Assembly (NCBI RefSeq): GCF_015477765.1
Contig: NZ_JADLQQ010000008.1
Span: forward strand, 62,001 to 126,000
Reading direction: 5' to 3'
Origin: Nocardia transvalensis
GTDB lineage: Bacteria; Actinomycetota; Actinomycetes; Mycobacteriales; Mycobacteriaceae
DNA length: 64,000 nucleotides
Shown: positions 32,009-42,411 of the stretch, in pieces
Layout: the number at the start of each line of letters is the position of its first letter
Numbering within the stretch: the first letter of the stretch is position 1
Notes under the pieces: generated by a model
Seen by the model: the letters and a program-made list of their open reading frames with translations, nothing else
Told to the model about the DNA's origin: nothing
Database searches by the model: none
Program-made: the position numbers and the translations under genes

Positions 32009-32379
32009 CGCGGGGGCCTCGACGAGATCGCCCGCAGGGCGGCGGTGTGCGCGGCGTCGGCCTCCTCGTACAGTCCGGCGCTGATCAGGAAGGCTTCCTT
32101 CATCCGATAGGAGGCGGCGATGTACCGGTCGAGCAGCTCCGCCGCGTCGCGGGCCTTGCGCCCGAACCCGGCCTGCAGCTGCTCGGCGGAGAAGAACCCG
32201 CCGAACCCGTGCAGTTCCGATACCGATTCCAGGCGCTGCTGCAGGTAGCGAAGCCGATCGGCCTGCTGCTCGTAGAGTTCCGCACATCGGCGCGCCGCGG
32301 CCGGATCGAAGCGCACGGTTCCGCTCTGAGCCGCCTGCAGGAACCGGGCGATGTCGGCCTGGCTGGTCTCGATCGTCAT
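32005..32379 (-). CDS. PE-like small helical protein with ESX secretion motif
   Basis: The 124-residue protein is predicted all-helical with a turn near residues 57-63 (LHGFGGF). Near its C-terminus, Y104-E-E-A-D108 matches the YxxxD/E signal used by type VII secretion substrates. The gene lies between EspG and the PPE-like gene and overlaps the latter by four bases. The arrangement matches PE-PPE pairs of mycobacteria, in which two helical proteins are co-secreted and one is bound by EspG. I do not see the PE motif itself, so PE-like describes its role, not its family. Confidence 0.65.
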   Translation of the reverse strand: MTIETSQADIARFLQAAQSGTVRFDPAAARRCAELYEQQADRLRYLQQRLESVSELHGFGGFFSAEQLQAGFGRKARDAAELLDRYIAASYRMKEAFLISAGLYEEADAAHTAALRAISSRPPR

Positions 32380-32473
32380 GCGTACCCCTGAGATCCGGTC
32401 GGTCGTGACTCAGCCTAATCGGTCGGCCGGTATCCGGTCAGCACATCGAGCGCGCCCGACCCCGGAACGCCAC

Positions 32474-33178
32474 TCAGTGCGGAATGCGTTTCTGCAGGTG
32501 GACGCCGATCTGCTGCGCCGAGGCCGGGACCACGTGCACCTGCTCGCCCGCCCGGATCAGGTAGCGGCCGTCACCGGCGACATCGATCCACGTGTAGTAC
32601 ACCGGCGCGGGCCGGTCGTCGCGGTCCAGCCGCGCCTCGATCCGAATATGTCCCTCGGCGGTATGCGGTTTCAACAGCAGCCGCCGAATGCGCGGAGCCA
32701 GCGGCGAGGTGGCCATCACCGTCTCCTCGTCGCGCACGGCCTGCGCCGGGGCGGACCGGGCGGGTTCGTGACCGGGCGGTGCATCGGGCAGCAGGGCGGC
32801 GATGCGTGCACCCAGCTTGGTGCTGTGCCCGATCGAAATGCTGACGCGCCCACCGAAATCGGGCGAGCGCCCCGGCTCCTGCACCGCCAGCACCGCATGG
32901 TCGTAGACCGCGGCGCCCAGCACGCGAATCTCGCTGCCGGGACTATGCCCACCGCCGATGGCCACGACGCGGGTATGCGGCTTCGCCAGGATGCGCAGGC
33001 AGGCCGACAGATCCGGATCGGCGCCGGAAGGCATGCGCCCCTGCAGATCACGGCGCAGGGCCGCGGCCTCGTCCTCGGTGCGCGGGCTTTCCAGAATCCG
33101 GATCGGAAAGGGATGGCGATCCAGATCGGTCTCTCGCCAAACGTGCGCGAACTCGTCCGGTGTGAAAGACCAACTCAC
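32474..33178 (-). CDS. espG: ESX secretion-associated chaperone EspG
   Basis: EspG proteins bind the tip of PPE partners in the cytosol and deliver PE-PPE pairs to their ESX secretion machine. The 234-residue product begins SWSFTPDEFAHVWRETDLDRHPFPI, a recognisable EspG N-terminus, and has the family pattern of two pseudo-symmetrical alpha-beta halves. I start at the GTG at 33176-33178, which leaves room for a GAAGGG ribosome binding site at 33191; the GTG at 33190 does not. It is encoded first in the cassette, ahead of the PE-like and PPE-like genes. No ESX core gene is in the window, so the secretion machine must be elsewhere. Confidence 0.85.
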   Translation of the reverse strand: MSWSFTPDEFAHVWRETDLDRHPFPIRILESPRTEDEAAALRRDLQGRMPSGADPDLSACLRILAKPHTRVVAIGGGHSPGSEIRVLGAAVYDHAVLAVQEPGRSPDFGGRVSISIGHSTKLGARIAALLPDAPPGHEPARSAPAQAVRDEETVMATSPLAPRIRRLLLKPHTAEGHIRIEARLDRDDRPAPVYYTWIDVAGDGRYLIRAGEQVHVVPASAQQIGVHLQKRIPH

Positions 33179-33481
33179 GCCGACAAACACCCTTCACCGA
33201 TCGTCACGAGCCTGCAACGTAGCGTAGCGGGGTACCGGGCGGTCGGCCAGGCGAGGCGAAATCCCTTGCGGTTGGTCATCGGAAGGCCACCGAAAGGGCA
33301 GTGGGAGGGCCGCGCGAAGCGCGCATCCTGGAACTGCACCCGGCGCCGCAGGAGATGTCCCCTTCGCAGATTGCGGCGCGCCGGATCCGGTGCGGTCCGC
33401 CCTTGCCGCACCGGGCTCGCGGTCCGGCCGTCCGCGTGCGGCGCCGGGTGCGCCCGATCGCCGCCTTGGAGGTACACCGAG
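33179..33481. other. 303-base divergent gap between espG and the DUF4254-like gene
   Basis: I find no gene here. Open frames on both strands have shadow-type Arg/Pro-rich composition. A small perfect palindrome, GCGCG-AAG-CGCGC, lies at 33312-33324, and a GGAGGT ribosome binding site for the downstream gene lies near 33468. Promoters for both neighbours must be here, but none is clear. Confidence 0.5.
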
Positions 33482-33979
33482 ATGTACGTACCGCAACCGG
33501 ATGGTGGGATCCATGCGCCACCCGCCGGATCCTCCGTCAGCCGCGCCGCCCGACCCACTCCACCCGACTGGCACGAACTACTGGCGGCGTTCTGCGGGCA
33601 TATCGGCGATCAGCCCGAGGACCATCCGATCACCCGCTGGGCGCGTGACTTGGCGGAACTGCACTTGGTGCGCCGCGAGCACCCCCTGCGCGCGGCCGAG
33701 ATCGATTGCCGTCGAAGCGAACTGGTCGCCCGCATCGACGACTGGGTGGGTGCGCACACCGCGCGCCGGCCTCGGCCGGAATCGCTGGGTGCGATCGTGG
33801 ACGGGATGGCCGCCGCCCAGGTCCGCGCCACCCACCTGCTGCGCAGCGTCGACGACGTGACCGACGAGCGGGTCCACGCGGCCTGGTTCCTGCTGGCCTC
33901 GCTGGCCGACGGGTGGAGCGATCTGGTGGAGCGGACGTTCGGCATCCTGCCCGCGACGCGGCGCTGGGCCCTGGGCTGA
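33482..33979 (+). CDS. DUF4254-like protein
   Basis: The 165-residue product starts at an ATG behind GGAGGT. After a proline-rich N-terminus, the helical part has LAELHLVRREHPLRAAEIDCRRSELVARIDDWV and HAAWFLLASLADGWSDLVERTFG, a pattern I associate with the DUF4254 family of Nocardia and relatives, in which IDRRR-LV-IDxW and HxxWxRLAELAxGYxDL are typical. The function is unknown. Its N-terminal 35 residues are lineage-specific and may be disordered. Neighbours give no clear operon partner. Confidence 0.6.
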   Translation: MYVPQPDGGIHAPPAGSSVSRAARPTPPDWHELLAAFCGHIGDQPEDHPITRWARDLAELHLVRREHPLRAAEIDCRRSELVARIDDWVGAHTARRPRPESLGAIVDGMAAAQVRATHLLRSVDDVTDERVHAAWFLLASLADGWSDLVERTFGILPATRRWALG

Positions 33980-33991
33980 CCCGATCGTCGG

Positions 33992-34369
33992 CTACCCGCG
34001 GCGACGCCGCCGGACGCGGGTGGCGCCGTTGCTGCGGACCGGTTCCCGCTGCATGGCCAGATCGAGCATGGCCAGCCCCGCGTCGCGGATGAGGGTGTCG
34101 AGATCGTCGAGCACCGTCAAGACGGAGTCACTGGCCGCGCGAATCTCCTCGGCGGTGGAGCTGTCGCGTTCGAATACCGCTCGAACGGAATGCAATTGGA
34201 GTCCGATATCGAACAGATGCCGCACGAGGCGGTCGTTGGACTCCGGAAGAGATCCCGGCACGCCGGTCGGCTCGATGGTCGAATCGAAGGCGCGGTGGAC
34301 GGGTGTCGACGGTACCAGCTCGGTGACCACGGCGGCGGCCTGATTCCCAGGATGTGTAGCGGCGGACAT
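33992..34369 (-). CDS. Small protein resembling a DosS-type kinase dimerization domain without the phospho-acceptor His
   Basis: The 125-residue product contains, at residues about 44-103, SNDRLVRHLFDIGLQLHSV, then AEEIRAASDSVLTVLDDLDTLIRDAGLAMLDL. This follows the HisKA_3 pattern of NarL/DosS-type sensor kinases (HD-xVIQRLFxIGLxLQ... LDxTIRxIRxxIFxL), but Asn45 stands where the phosphorylated His would be, and there is no ATPase domain. The C-terminal 20 residues are Arg-rich. The ATG at 34367-34369 has a GAGGGT ribosome binding site. It lies just downstream of the GAF-ANTAR gene, so it may act in the same pathway. The resemblance is by eye. Confidence 0.55.
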   Translation of the reverse strand: MSAATHPGNQAAAVVTELVPSTPVHRAFDSTIEPTGVPGSLPESNDRLVRHLFDIGLQLHSVRAVFERDSSTAEEIRAASDSVLTVLDDLDTLIRDAGLAMLDLAMQREPVRSNGATRVRRRRRG

Positions 34370-34483
34370 GGATGTGACCCTCCGGCATCGAAAAAGGAGA
34401 TCGCAGCCGCTCTACTGGACTCGGGAGGATGCGAATACATGAGCAGTGTAAACCCAGCGGGTCCCGGCGGAGTCACCGAGCGA

Positions 34484-35301
34484 TCAAGAATTTCTCCGCA
34501 ACTTCTTGGGGCGTGTGGGGAGATTGAAATGCGGTGGAGTCGGATCGCTTCCGGTCACCGCGCGAATGATCCGCGCGGCGACGGTGGCGAGTTTGACGTT
34601 CTCCCGCTGGGAGGTCGCGCGCAGCATCCGGAAGGCGGCGTCGCGGTCGCAGCGGCGCTGCGCCATCGTGATACCCAAGGCCTGATCGATGATCGAGCGC
34701 GAGGCGAGCGCCGACTGCAGCTGGGCGGTCAGTTCGGCTTGCCGTGCGCTGTTGATCGCGGCGCCCAGCAGTAGAGCGGTGTGCACGCAGGTGAGTGCGA
34801 TGGCCCGCAGGGCCGAGGGGCCGAAGTTGTACGGATTCGGTGAATACAGGTTCAGTGTGCCGACGGCCGCGCCGTCCACCAGCAACGGCTGGGAGTGCAC
34901 CGAGCGAATCCCCCGTGCGTGAGCATCTTGGCCGGATACGAACCCCAGCGCCGCTCGGTCGCCATATCCGTGATCGCCACCGTGGTCGCGGTGTGCAGCG
35001 CCTCGAGACACGGCCCCAGACCCTGAGTGCGCTGCAATTCGTCGATCACCGTCGCGTGCGGGCCGGTGGAGGCGACGGTGATCTCGTCGCCGTCGCGCCG
35101 CAGCGTCACCGCCACCATCGGGCTGTCGGGCAGCATCTTGGAGGTGATGTCGGCGATCTCGTGCAGCGACCCCTCCACATCGGAGGTCGACAGCAGCAGC
35201 GCGGTCAGCTCCGAGAGTCCGATCGCGAATTCGTCGAGCTGATGGGGCTCGTCCGGCATCAGCGGCCGATTGTCGTCGCCCGTGTCTGGCGTCTCATGCA
35301 T
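34484..35301 (-). pseudogene. GAF-ANTAR regulator split by a one-base frameshift
   Basis: Two overlapping frames make one gene. The N-terminal part (from ATG 35299-35301) encodes a GAF sensor domain up to AITDMATERRWGSYPAKMLTHGG. The second frame continues the same domain from IRSVHSQPLLVDGAAVGTLNLYSPNPYNF and ends in an ANTAR RNA-binding domain (LQSALASRSIIDQALGITMAQ). The change of frame falls at a run of five Cs (34910-34914, G5 on the coding strand); a sixth base there would restore a continuous GAF-ANTAR protein of about 270 residues. ANTAR proteins bind hairpins in mRNA leaders to stop termination. This may be a real mutation, phase variation, -1 slippage, or a sequencing error. Confidence 0.8.
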
Positions 35302-35433
35302 ACCCCCAGCGCCGATGTCGCCCACCGAGATACTCAATCTTTCTAGCACCGTTTGGTTTGGTCGGTTGCGATTCGGGGAACGTGATGGTGAACCGATGCC
35401 AAGCGGTTGACGACGAGCGGGGCACACAGCGTA

Positions 35434-35958
35434 ATGACCAGCCGAGCGGACGAATACTCACGGTTCACGCGACCGCCGAGTTCGTCCACCTCCGCCACTC
35501 ACGATCTCGACCGAGAACGGGCCCGGCGCGCCGCGGCGGACCCGGTCCAGCAGGTATCGCGGGATCTCTCCCTCGCCGAATCGCTGCATCTGCTCGGGCA
35601 GGTGCACGTCGGCCGCATCGTCTACTCCCGCTACGCCCTGCCGACCATCCGTCCGGTCAATCATCTCCTCGACGAGGAGACCATCATCATCCACGCGCAC
35701 CGGGGCGCCACCTTGGCCCCGGATCGGCAGGTGGTCGCCTACGAGGCCGACATCATCGACGAGCAGACCCACCGCGGCTGGTGTGTGATCGTGACCGGGA
35801 CCGCCGAGCCGATCACCGACCGCGCCGAGATCGCCCACTACCGCGACCTGCTGCGGCCCTGGCTGCCGGGGCCGCGCGATCACATCGTCCGCATCCACCC
35901 CGATATCGTCACCGGCATCGAATTCGTCGATCCGGACGAGGGCGGCCAGGTGGGATAG
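35434..35958 (+). CDS. Pyridoxamine 5'-phosphate oxidase-like flavin-binding protein
   Basis: The 174-residue protein has the split-barrel pattern of the PNPOx-like family: LHLLGQVHVGRIVYSRYALPTIRPVNHLLDEETIIIHAHRG, then VAYEADIIDEQTHRGWCVIVTGTAEPI. Such actinobacterial proteins often bind F420 or flavins and act as small reductases. The N-terminal 45 residues are charged and probably flexible. The ATG at 35434 is preferred over a TTG at 35407, though neither has a clear ribosome binding site. It is divergent from the GAF-ANTAR gene. Confidence 0.78.
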   Translation: MTSRADEYSRFTRPPSSSTSATHDLDRERARRAAADPVQQVSRDLSLAESLHLLGQVHVGRIVYSRYALPTIRPVNHLLDEETIIIHAHRGATLAPDRQVVAYEADIIDEQTHRGWCVIVTGTAEPITDRAEIAHYRDLLRPWLPGPRDHIVRIHPDIVTGIEFVDPDEGGQVG

Positions 35959-35962
35959 CCGA

Positions 35963-37036
35963 TCAGGCCGGGCGTGCCTCGATGATGGATTCCGGTGCGG
36001 CGGTGGGGATCACCCGGGTGACGGTGAATCCGGCGGCGTCGAGCAGGGCGCGGTACTCGGCCTCGGTGCGTTCGCGGCCGCCGCTGTTGACCAGCATCTC
36101 CAGATCGATGTACTTGCCCGGGTGCGGTCGATCGTTGTGGGGGAGAACGATTTCCACCACCAGGAGCCGCGCGTCCGGCGTCATGGCCGCGTGCACGCTG
36201 CGCAGCAGCCGCACGGCGCTGTCGTCGGGCCAGTCGTGCACGACGTGTTTGAGCAGGTAGGCGTCGCCGCCGCGGGGAACGGAATCGAAGAACGAGCCGG
36301 GTTCCGCGGTGGCGCGCTGCGCGAGTCCCGCGGCGGCGAACCGGGCGTCGGCGGCGGCGGTGACCTCGGGCAGTTCGGCGAGAATCCCGCGCGAACGCGG
36401 TGCGCGAGAAAGGATTTCGGTCAGCAGGGCGCCGTGGCCGCCGCCCACGTCCACGATGGTGGGGAATCGGGTGAAGTCGTACGCGCCCAGCAGGGCCTCG
36501 GTGGACAGCGCGCCGATGCCGGTCATCGCCAGATCGAACAGTTCGCCGAATTCCCGGTCCGCGCGTAGGGATTCGAAGACCGTGCCGTCCGGCTGCGCCC
36601 CCACCGGTCTGCCGGTGCGCACCGCGTCGACGATCCCCGACCAGTGGTCTCGATGGGGTGCCGAGCCGAAGAACAGGGCGACATTGCGCAGCGAGTCCGG
36701 GGTGTCGCGACGCAGCGCCCGGGCGGCCGGGGTGAGAGTGTAGGTGCCGTCGCGCCGGCGGGCGAAGACGCCGTGGCCGATCAGCAACTGCAGCAATCGG
36801 CGCAGGGCATCCTCGTCGGCGTCGACCGCGCGGGCCAGCTCGGTCAGGGTGAGCGGCCGCTCGTCGAGCGCATCGGCCAGGCCGAGGACCGCGGCCGCGT
36901 GGATGGCCTGGGTCAGCCAGCCCGCCACCAGCATCTCCATCAGCGCGAGGCGTCCGGGTACCAGGCGGCGATAGGCCTCGGCGAGGCCGTAGCGCACCAG
37001 CTCCACGACGCGGACCAGCGGCGATGGCGGCAGCAT
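35963..37036 (-). CDS. SAM-dependent O-methyltransferase (plant-type, PF00891)
   Basis: The 357-residue enzyme has an N-terminal winged-helix dimerization domain (AIHAAAVLGLADALDERPLTLTELARAVDADEDALRRLLQLL) and a Rossmann methyltransferase domain with motif I TIVDVGGGHGALLTEIL, plus KHVVHDWPDDSAVRLLRSVHAAM, which contains the His of the general base (HDW). This is the family of hydroxyneurospene and polyketide O-methyltransferases. It overlaps the 2-hydroxyacid dehydrogenase by one base (TGATG), so the two form an operon. The methyl acceptor is unknown. Confidence 0.9.
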   Translation of the reverse strand: MLPPSPLVRVVELVRYGLAEAYRRLVPGRLALMEMLVAGWLTQAIHAAAVLGLADALDERPLTLTELARAVDADEDALRRLLQLLIGHGVFARRRDGTYTLTPAARALRRDTPDSLRNVALFFGSAPHRDHWSGIVDAVRTGRPVGAQPDGTVFESLRADREFGELFDLAMTGIGALSTEALLGAYDFTRFPTIVDVGGGHGALLTEILSRAPRSRGILAELPEVTAAADARFAAAGLAQRATAEPGSFFDSVPRGGDAYLLKHVVHDWPDDSAVRLLRSVHAAMTPDARLLVVEIVLPHNDRPHPGKYIDLEMLVNSGGRERTEAEYRALLDAAGFTVTRVIPTAAPESIIEARPA

Positions 37037-37965
37037 CAGTATCCCGCGGTGACGTCGATGCGGGCGATCAGGTCGCGGCCGGTGACGAAGCGGGCCACAT
37101 TGTCCCGCACATGGTCGGCGAAGGCGACGGTGCGCAGCTGGGGCGGGTTCGAATCATGCGGTGTCACAATCGCATTCGGCAGCTCCCAGAGTGGGTGGCC
37201 GTCGGGGAGCGGCTCGGGATCGGTGACGTCGAGACCGGCGCCACCGATGGTGCCCTCACGCAGTGCGGTGACCAGGGCATCGGTGTCGATCAGGCTGCCG
37301 CGTGCGATATTGATGACCCAGGAGGTCGGTTTCAGCTGTGCCAGTTCGTTCTTGCCGACCAGATGCCGGGTTTCGGGCGTGGCCGGTGCGGCCACCACCA
37401 CATGGTCGGTCCGTGACAAGATTTCCGGTAATTGCTGTGCCGGAACGGTTTCCACCACACCGGGCGCCGAAACCGGTGTGCCGGACCGATTCACCGCGAT
37501 GACGTGTGCGCCCAGCGGGTGCAGCAGGTCGATGAGCTCACGACCGATGCCGCCCGCCCCGACGATGGTCACGGTGGCCCCGCGCAGGGTGCCGATGTGC
37601 GGGAAGAATTCGGACTGCCGCCAGGTGCGGGCCCGCAGCTGTTCGGGCAGGTAGCGCACACCGGCCAGCAGCAGTGCCAGGGCGTGCTCGGCGACGCTCT
37701 TGGCGAATGCTCCGGCGGCGGAGGTGAATACGACACCCGGGTGACGCTCGAACACGTCGGTGTCGAACCACTTCTCCACTCCCGCGGAGAACAGTTGCAC
37801 CCATTCGATATTCGCGGGCAGCCGCTCCGGGAATCCGGGCGGGTCGCCGTCCCAGACCAGGGCGCGGGCGGAGTCGATCTCGGCCAGGGTTGCGCCGCCG
37901 TCGGCGATCGCCTTCTCCAGCAGCGGGGAGCGGTGCGGCCCCACGGCGACCGGCATCGGCGTCAT
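37036..37965 (-). CDS. D-isomer-specific 2-hydroxyacid dehydrogenase
   Basis: The 309-residue enzyme has the NAD(P) fold GATVTIVGAGGIGRELIDLL, and all three catalytic residues: Arg in NIARGSLIDTDAL, Glu in DVTDPEPLPDGHPLW and His in VTPHDSNPP. Such enzymes reduce 2-keto acids or oxidise D-2-hydroxy acids. The ATG at 37963-37965 has an AAGGAG ribosome binding site; the long upstream frame is antisense to the LigD gene. It is coupled to the O-methyltransferase by a TGATG overlap. Specificity is not evident. Confidence 0.92.
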   Translation of the reverse strand: MTPMPVAVGPHRSPLLEKAIADGGATLAEIDSARALVWDGDPPGFPERLPANIEWVQLFSAGVEKWFDTDVFERHPGVVFTSAAGAFAKSVAEHALALLLAGVRYLPEQLRARTWRQSEFFPHIGTLRGATVTIVGAGGIGRELIDLLHPLGAHVIAVNRSGTPVSAPGVVETVPAQQLPEILSRTDHVVVAAPATPETRHLVGKNELAQLKPTSWVINIARGSLIDTDALVTALREGTIGGAGLDVTDPEPLPDGHPLWELPNAIVTPHDSNPPQLRTVAFADHVRDNVARFVTGRDLIARIDVTAGY

Positions 37966-37985
37966 ATCCAGTTCTCCTTCGTCGC

Positions 37986-38948
37986 TCACTCGTCGACCTC
38001 GTCCAGATCGACCTCCACCTTGTCGCGGTCGGCCCATTCCAGCAGCGATCGAATATCGAACACCGCATCGTCGATGCCCGCGTGCAGATCGCCCATCTCG
38101 TCGAAGCGGGCGGGCACGGTGGCGATGGTGAAATCGCGCGGGTCGATATCGGGGATCTCGTCCCAGCGCACCGGGGTGGAGACCGTGGCGGTGGAGTTGC
38201 CGCGCACCGAATAGGCGGCGGCGATGGTGTGGTCGCGCGCATTCTGGTTGTAGTCGACGAACAGCAGGTGCGGGTCGCGGTCGCGGCGCCACCAGGTGGT
38301 GGTCACATCGTCGGGGGCGCGGCGTTCGACCTCGCGGGCGAAGGCCAGCGCGGCCCGGCGCACCTCCTGGAAGCCGTGGTCGGGGGCGATCCGCACATAA
38401 ACGTGTAAACCCTTGCCGCCGGAGGTTTTCGGCCAGCCGACCGCGCCGATCTCGTCGAGGATCTCGTGCACCACGCCCGCCACGCGCTGCACCCGCGACC
38501 AGGGGCAGTCGGGCATCGGATCCAGATCGATGCGCCACTCGTCGGGTTTCTCGGTGTCGAAGCGCCGAGAGTTCCACGGATGGAACTCCACCGTCGACAT
38601 CTGCACCGCCCAGATCACGTCGGCCAGTTCGCTCACGCACAGTTCATCGGCGTGGCGGCCGTAGCGAGGGAAGTACACCCGCACGGTCGGGATCCAATCC
38701 GGAGCACCGGCCGGTAGCCGCTTCTGATGCACCTTGCCGCCCGGCAGGCCCTTCGGGAACCGGTGCAGCATGCAGGGTCTGTCCCGCAGCGCGTTGACGA
38801 TTCCGTCGCCCACGCCGAGGTAGTACTGCACCAGGTCGAGCTTGGACGCCCCGGTCTCGGGGAAGTACACCCGATCCGGATTCGAGATGCGCACGGTGCG
38901 CTCACCGACCGTCAGTTCGACGGCTGGTGTCGCAGACTTGCTGGCCAC
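37986..38948 (-). CDS. Stand-alone LigD-type DNA polymerase/primase domain
   Basis: The 320-residue protein is the archaeo-eukaryotic primase-like polymerase found in LigD, which adds nucleotides at DNA ends in non-homologous end joining. The catalytic DLD (D141, D143 in RIDLDPMP), the SGGKGLH motif (about 176-182) and a third acidic site near FVDYNQNARDH are all present. There is no ligase or nuclease domain, so this is the free-standing type known in mycobacteria. The GTG at 38946-38948 begins it. It lies upstream of the 2-hydroxyacid dehydrogenase and downstream of recQ on the same strand. Confidence 0.92.
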   Translation of the reverse strand: MASKSATPAVELTVGERTVRISNPDRVYFPETGASKLDLVQYYLGVGDGIVNALRDRPCMLHRFPKGLPGGKVHQKRLPAGAPDWIPTVRVYFPRYGRHADELCVSELADVIWAVQMSTVEFHPWNSRRFDTEKPDEWRIDLDPMPDCPWSRVQRVAGVVHEILDEIGAVGWPKTSGGKGLHVYVRIAPDHGFQEVRRAALAFAREVERRAPDDVTTTWWRRDRDPHLLFVDYNQNARDHTIAAAYSVRGNSTATVSTPVRWDEIPDIDPRDFTIATVPARFDEMGDLHAGIDDAVFDIRSLLEWADRDKVEVDLDEVDE

Positions 38949-38996
38949 CCGTCCGACGATAGCGACTCGATCATGCCCGATCTATGCGGTCGCCGG

Positions 38997-41093
<2,097 letters not shown>

Positions 41094-41156
41094 GCCCCCA
41101 TCGTGCCCGACCCCACCGACACCACCCCTGCCGCCCGGCCTGACGGCCGGTCGGCA

Positions 41157-41280
41157 GGGAACGAGAAAAGCCTCTCGACCGGGGAACGAGGAGAGCCTCT
41201 CGACCGGGGAACGAGGAGAGCCTCTCGACCGGGGAACGAGGAGAGCCTCTCGACCAGGGAACGAGGAGAGCCTCCCGACT
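41157..41280. repeat. Five tandem 25-bp repeats upstream of recQ
   Basis: Units begin at about 41157, 41181, 41206, 41231 and 41256; the three middle units are identical, the outer two diverge, and a further partial unit follows. Each contains GAGAG-C-CTCTC, able to form a small hairpin. There are no unique spacers, so this is not CRISPR. It lies between the recQ start and the terminator of the epoxide-hydrolase-like gene. Confidence 0.95.
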
Positions 41281-41335
41281 GGCAACCAAGAAGGCGCGAC
41301 GGACTTTCTCTGACTCCCCGCGGGCCCTCCTGATT

Positions 41336-41369
41336 CCCTGCTGCCCGGCCGCCAGGCCGGGCAGCAGGG
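41336..41369. terminator. Strong 15-bp terminator hairpin
   Basis: Perfect arms 41336-41350 and 41355-41369 close a four-base loop, immediately after the stop codon of the epoxide-hydrolase-like gene. It separates that gene from recQ downstream on the same strand. Confidence 0.8.
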
Positions 41370-41370
41370 G

Positions 41371-42270
41371 TTAGGCGGTGCGGCGGGGGGTTTGGGTGGC
41401 TAGGGCCAGGAGGTGGTGGCGGAGGAGGGTGGGGCGTTCCTCGGGGAGGAAGTGGCCGCAGTTGGGGACGTATTCGACGGTGTAGTCGTCGGCGTCGGCG
41501 GTTTCGGGGGAGGCGAGGGCGTAGTGGATGGCGCCGTCGTCGGTGCCGAACAGGGCGCGGATCGGGACTGTGGCGCGGGGGCGGCGGCTGCGCGGTAGGC
41601 GGGGGATCTCGCGCAGTAGGAAGGTGCGGTAGGTGTCGGTGGCGGCGCGGGCGACGGACGGGTCGCGGAAGCGGTCGGTGTAGGTACGGATGACCTCGGG
41701 GGTGAATTCGGTGTGGTCGGTGACTCCCAGCCGGAAGACTCGCTCGAGGAAGCGGGTGTGGCGCTGCAGCGGCACACCCGGGCCCGCTACCAGCGGTTGA
41801 TACAGCAGAAAGCGCCAGGCATGCGGCGCGAAGGTGCGCGGTGTCTGCCAGGGATGGGCGATGTTGAGCGGCAGGAAACCGTCGAAGCGCTGCGGCTCGC
41901 GCAGCACCATGAGGAATCCGACGTAGCCGCCCCAGTCGTGGCCGACCAGCAGCACGCGCCCGAGTCCGAGCGAATCCAGCAGCGCCAGTACGTCACCGGC
42001 GATCTCGTCCTTCACCCAGCGGTGCGGCGGCGGTCCCGACCACCCGTAGCCGGGCAGATCCGGGGCGATGATCCGCAGCCCCGCAGGCGGATCGGCGAGC
42101 AGATGCCGATAGGTGTAATGGTGTTGCGGCCAGCCGTGCAGTACCACGACGGGACGCCCGTCGACGGGTCCGGCCTCGGTCACATGGAATCGCACACCGC
42201 GCACGGTGATATGAGTTCTGCGGACCCCGGGGATGACCGGTGGTGCCATGGTCGATGCGGTCGTACCCAT
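41371..42270 (-). CDS. Epoxide hydrolase-like alpha/beta hydrolase
   Basis: The 299-residue protein has the oxyanion HGWPQ (46-50), nucleophile D112 in GHDWGGY, a cap region (about 140-210), an acid near GTDDGAI (about 238) and a C-terminal catalytic His in NCGHFLPEERP. An Asp nucleophile and HGWP loop point to epoxide hydrolase or haloalkane dehalogenase rather than esterase. The start at 42270 gives an N-terminus of low conservation; the ATG at 42249 is an alternative. It is divergent from a small membrane protein and followed by a strong terminator. Confidence 0.88.
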   Translation of the reverse strand: MGTTASTMAPPVIPGVRRTHITVRGVRFHVTEAGPVDGRPVVVLHGWPQHHYTYRHLLADPPAGLRIIAPDLPGYGWSGPPPHRWVKDEIAGDVLALLDSLGLGRVLLVGHDWGGYVGFLMVLREPQRFDGFLPLNIAHPWQTPRTFAPHAWRFLLYQPLVAGPGVPLQRHTRFLERVFRLGVTDHTEFTPEVIRTYTDRFRDPSVARAATDTYRTFLLREIPRLPRSRRPRATVPIRALFGTDDGAIHYALASPETADADDYTVEYVPNCGHFLPEERPTLLRHHLLALATQTPRRTA

Positions 42271-42411
42271 ACCCGATGCTAACCAGCCGATAACGCCCGA
42301 GCCGCGTCACGTGAACGATTTCCGTCTCCGGTCGGACATTTCTCCGACCGTGGCAGGACAATGAGTGAGGCAACAGCGAGGATGCCTCGCGGAACGGCAG
42401 GAGGACGGGCG

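Noticed and set aside
31990..33190. Complete ESX secretion locus
   Set aside because: Only the chaperone and two substrate-like genes are found; no EccB, EccC, EccD, EccE or mycosin gene is in the window.
41157..41280. CRISPR array
   Set aside because: The 25-base units follow each other without spacers, and no cas genes are present.
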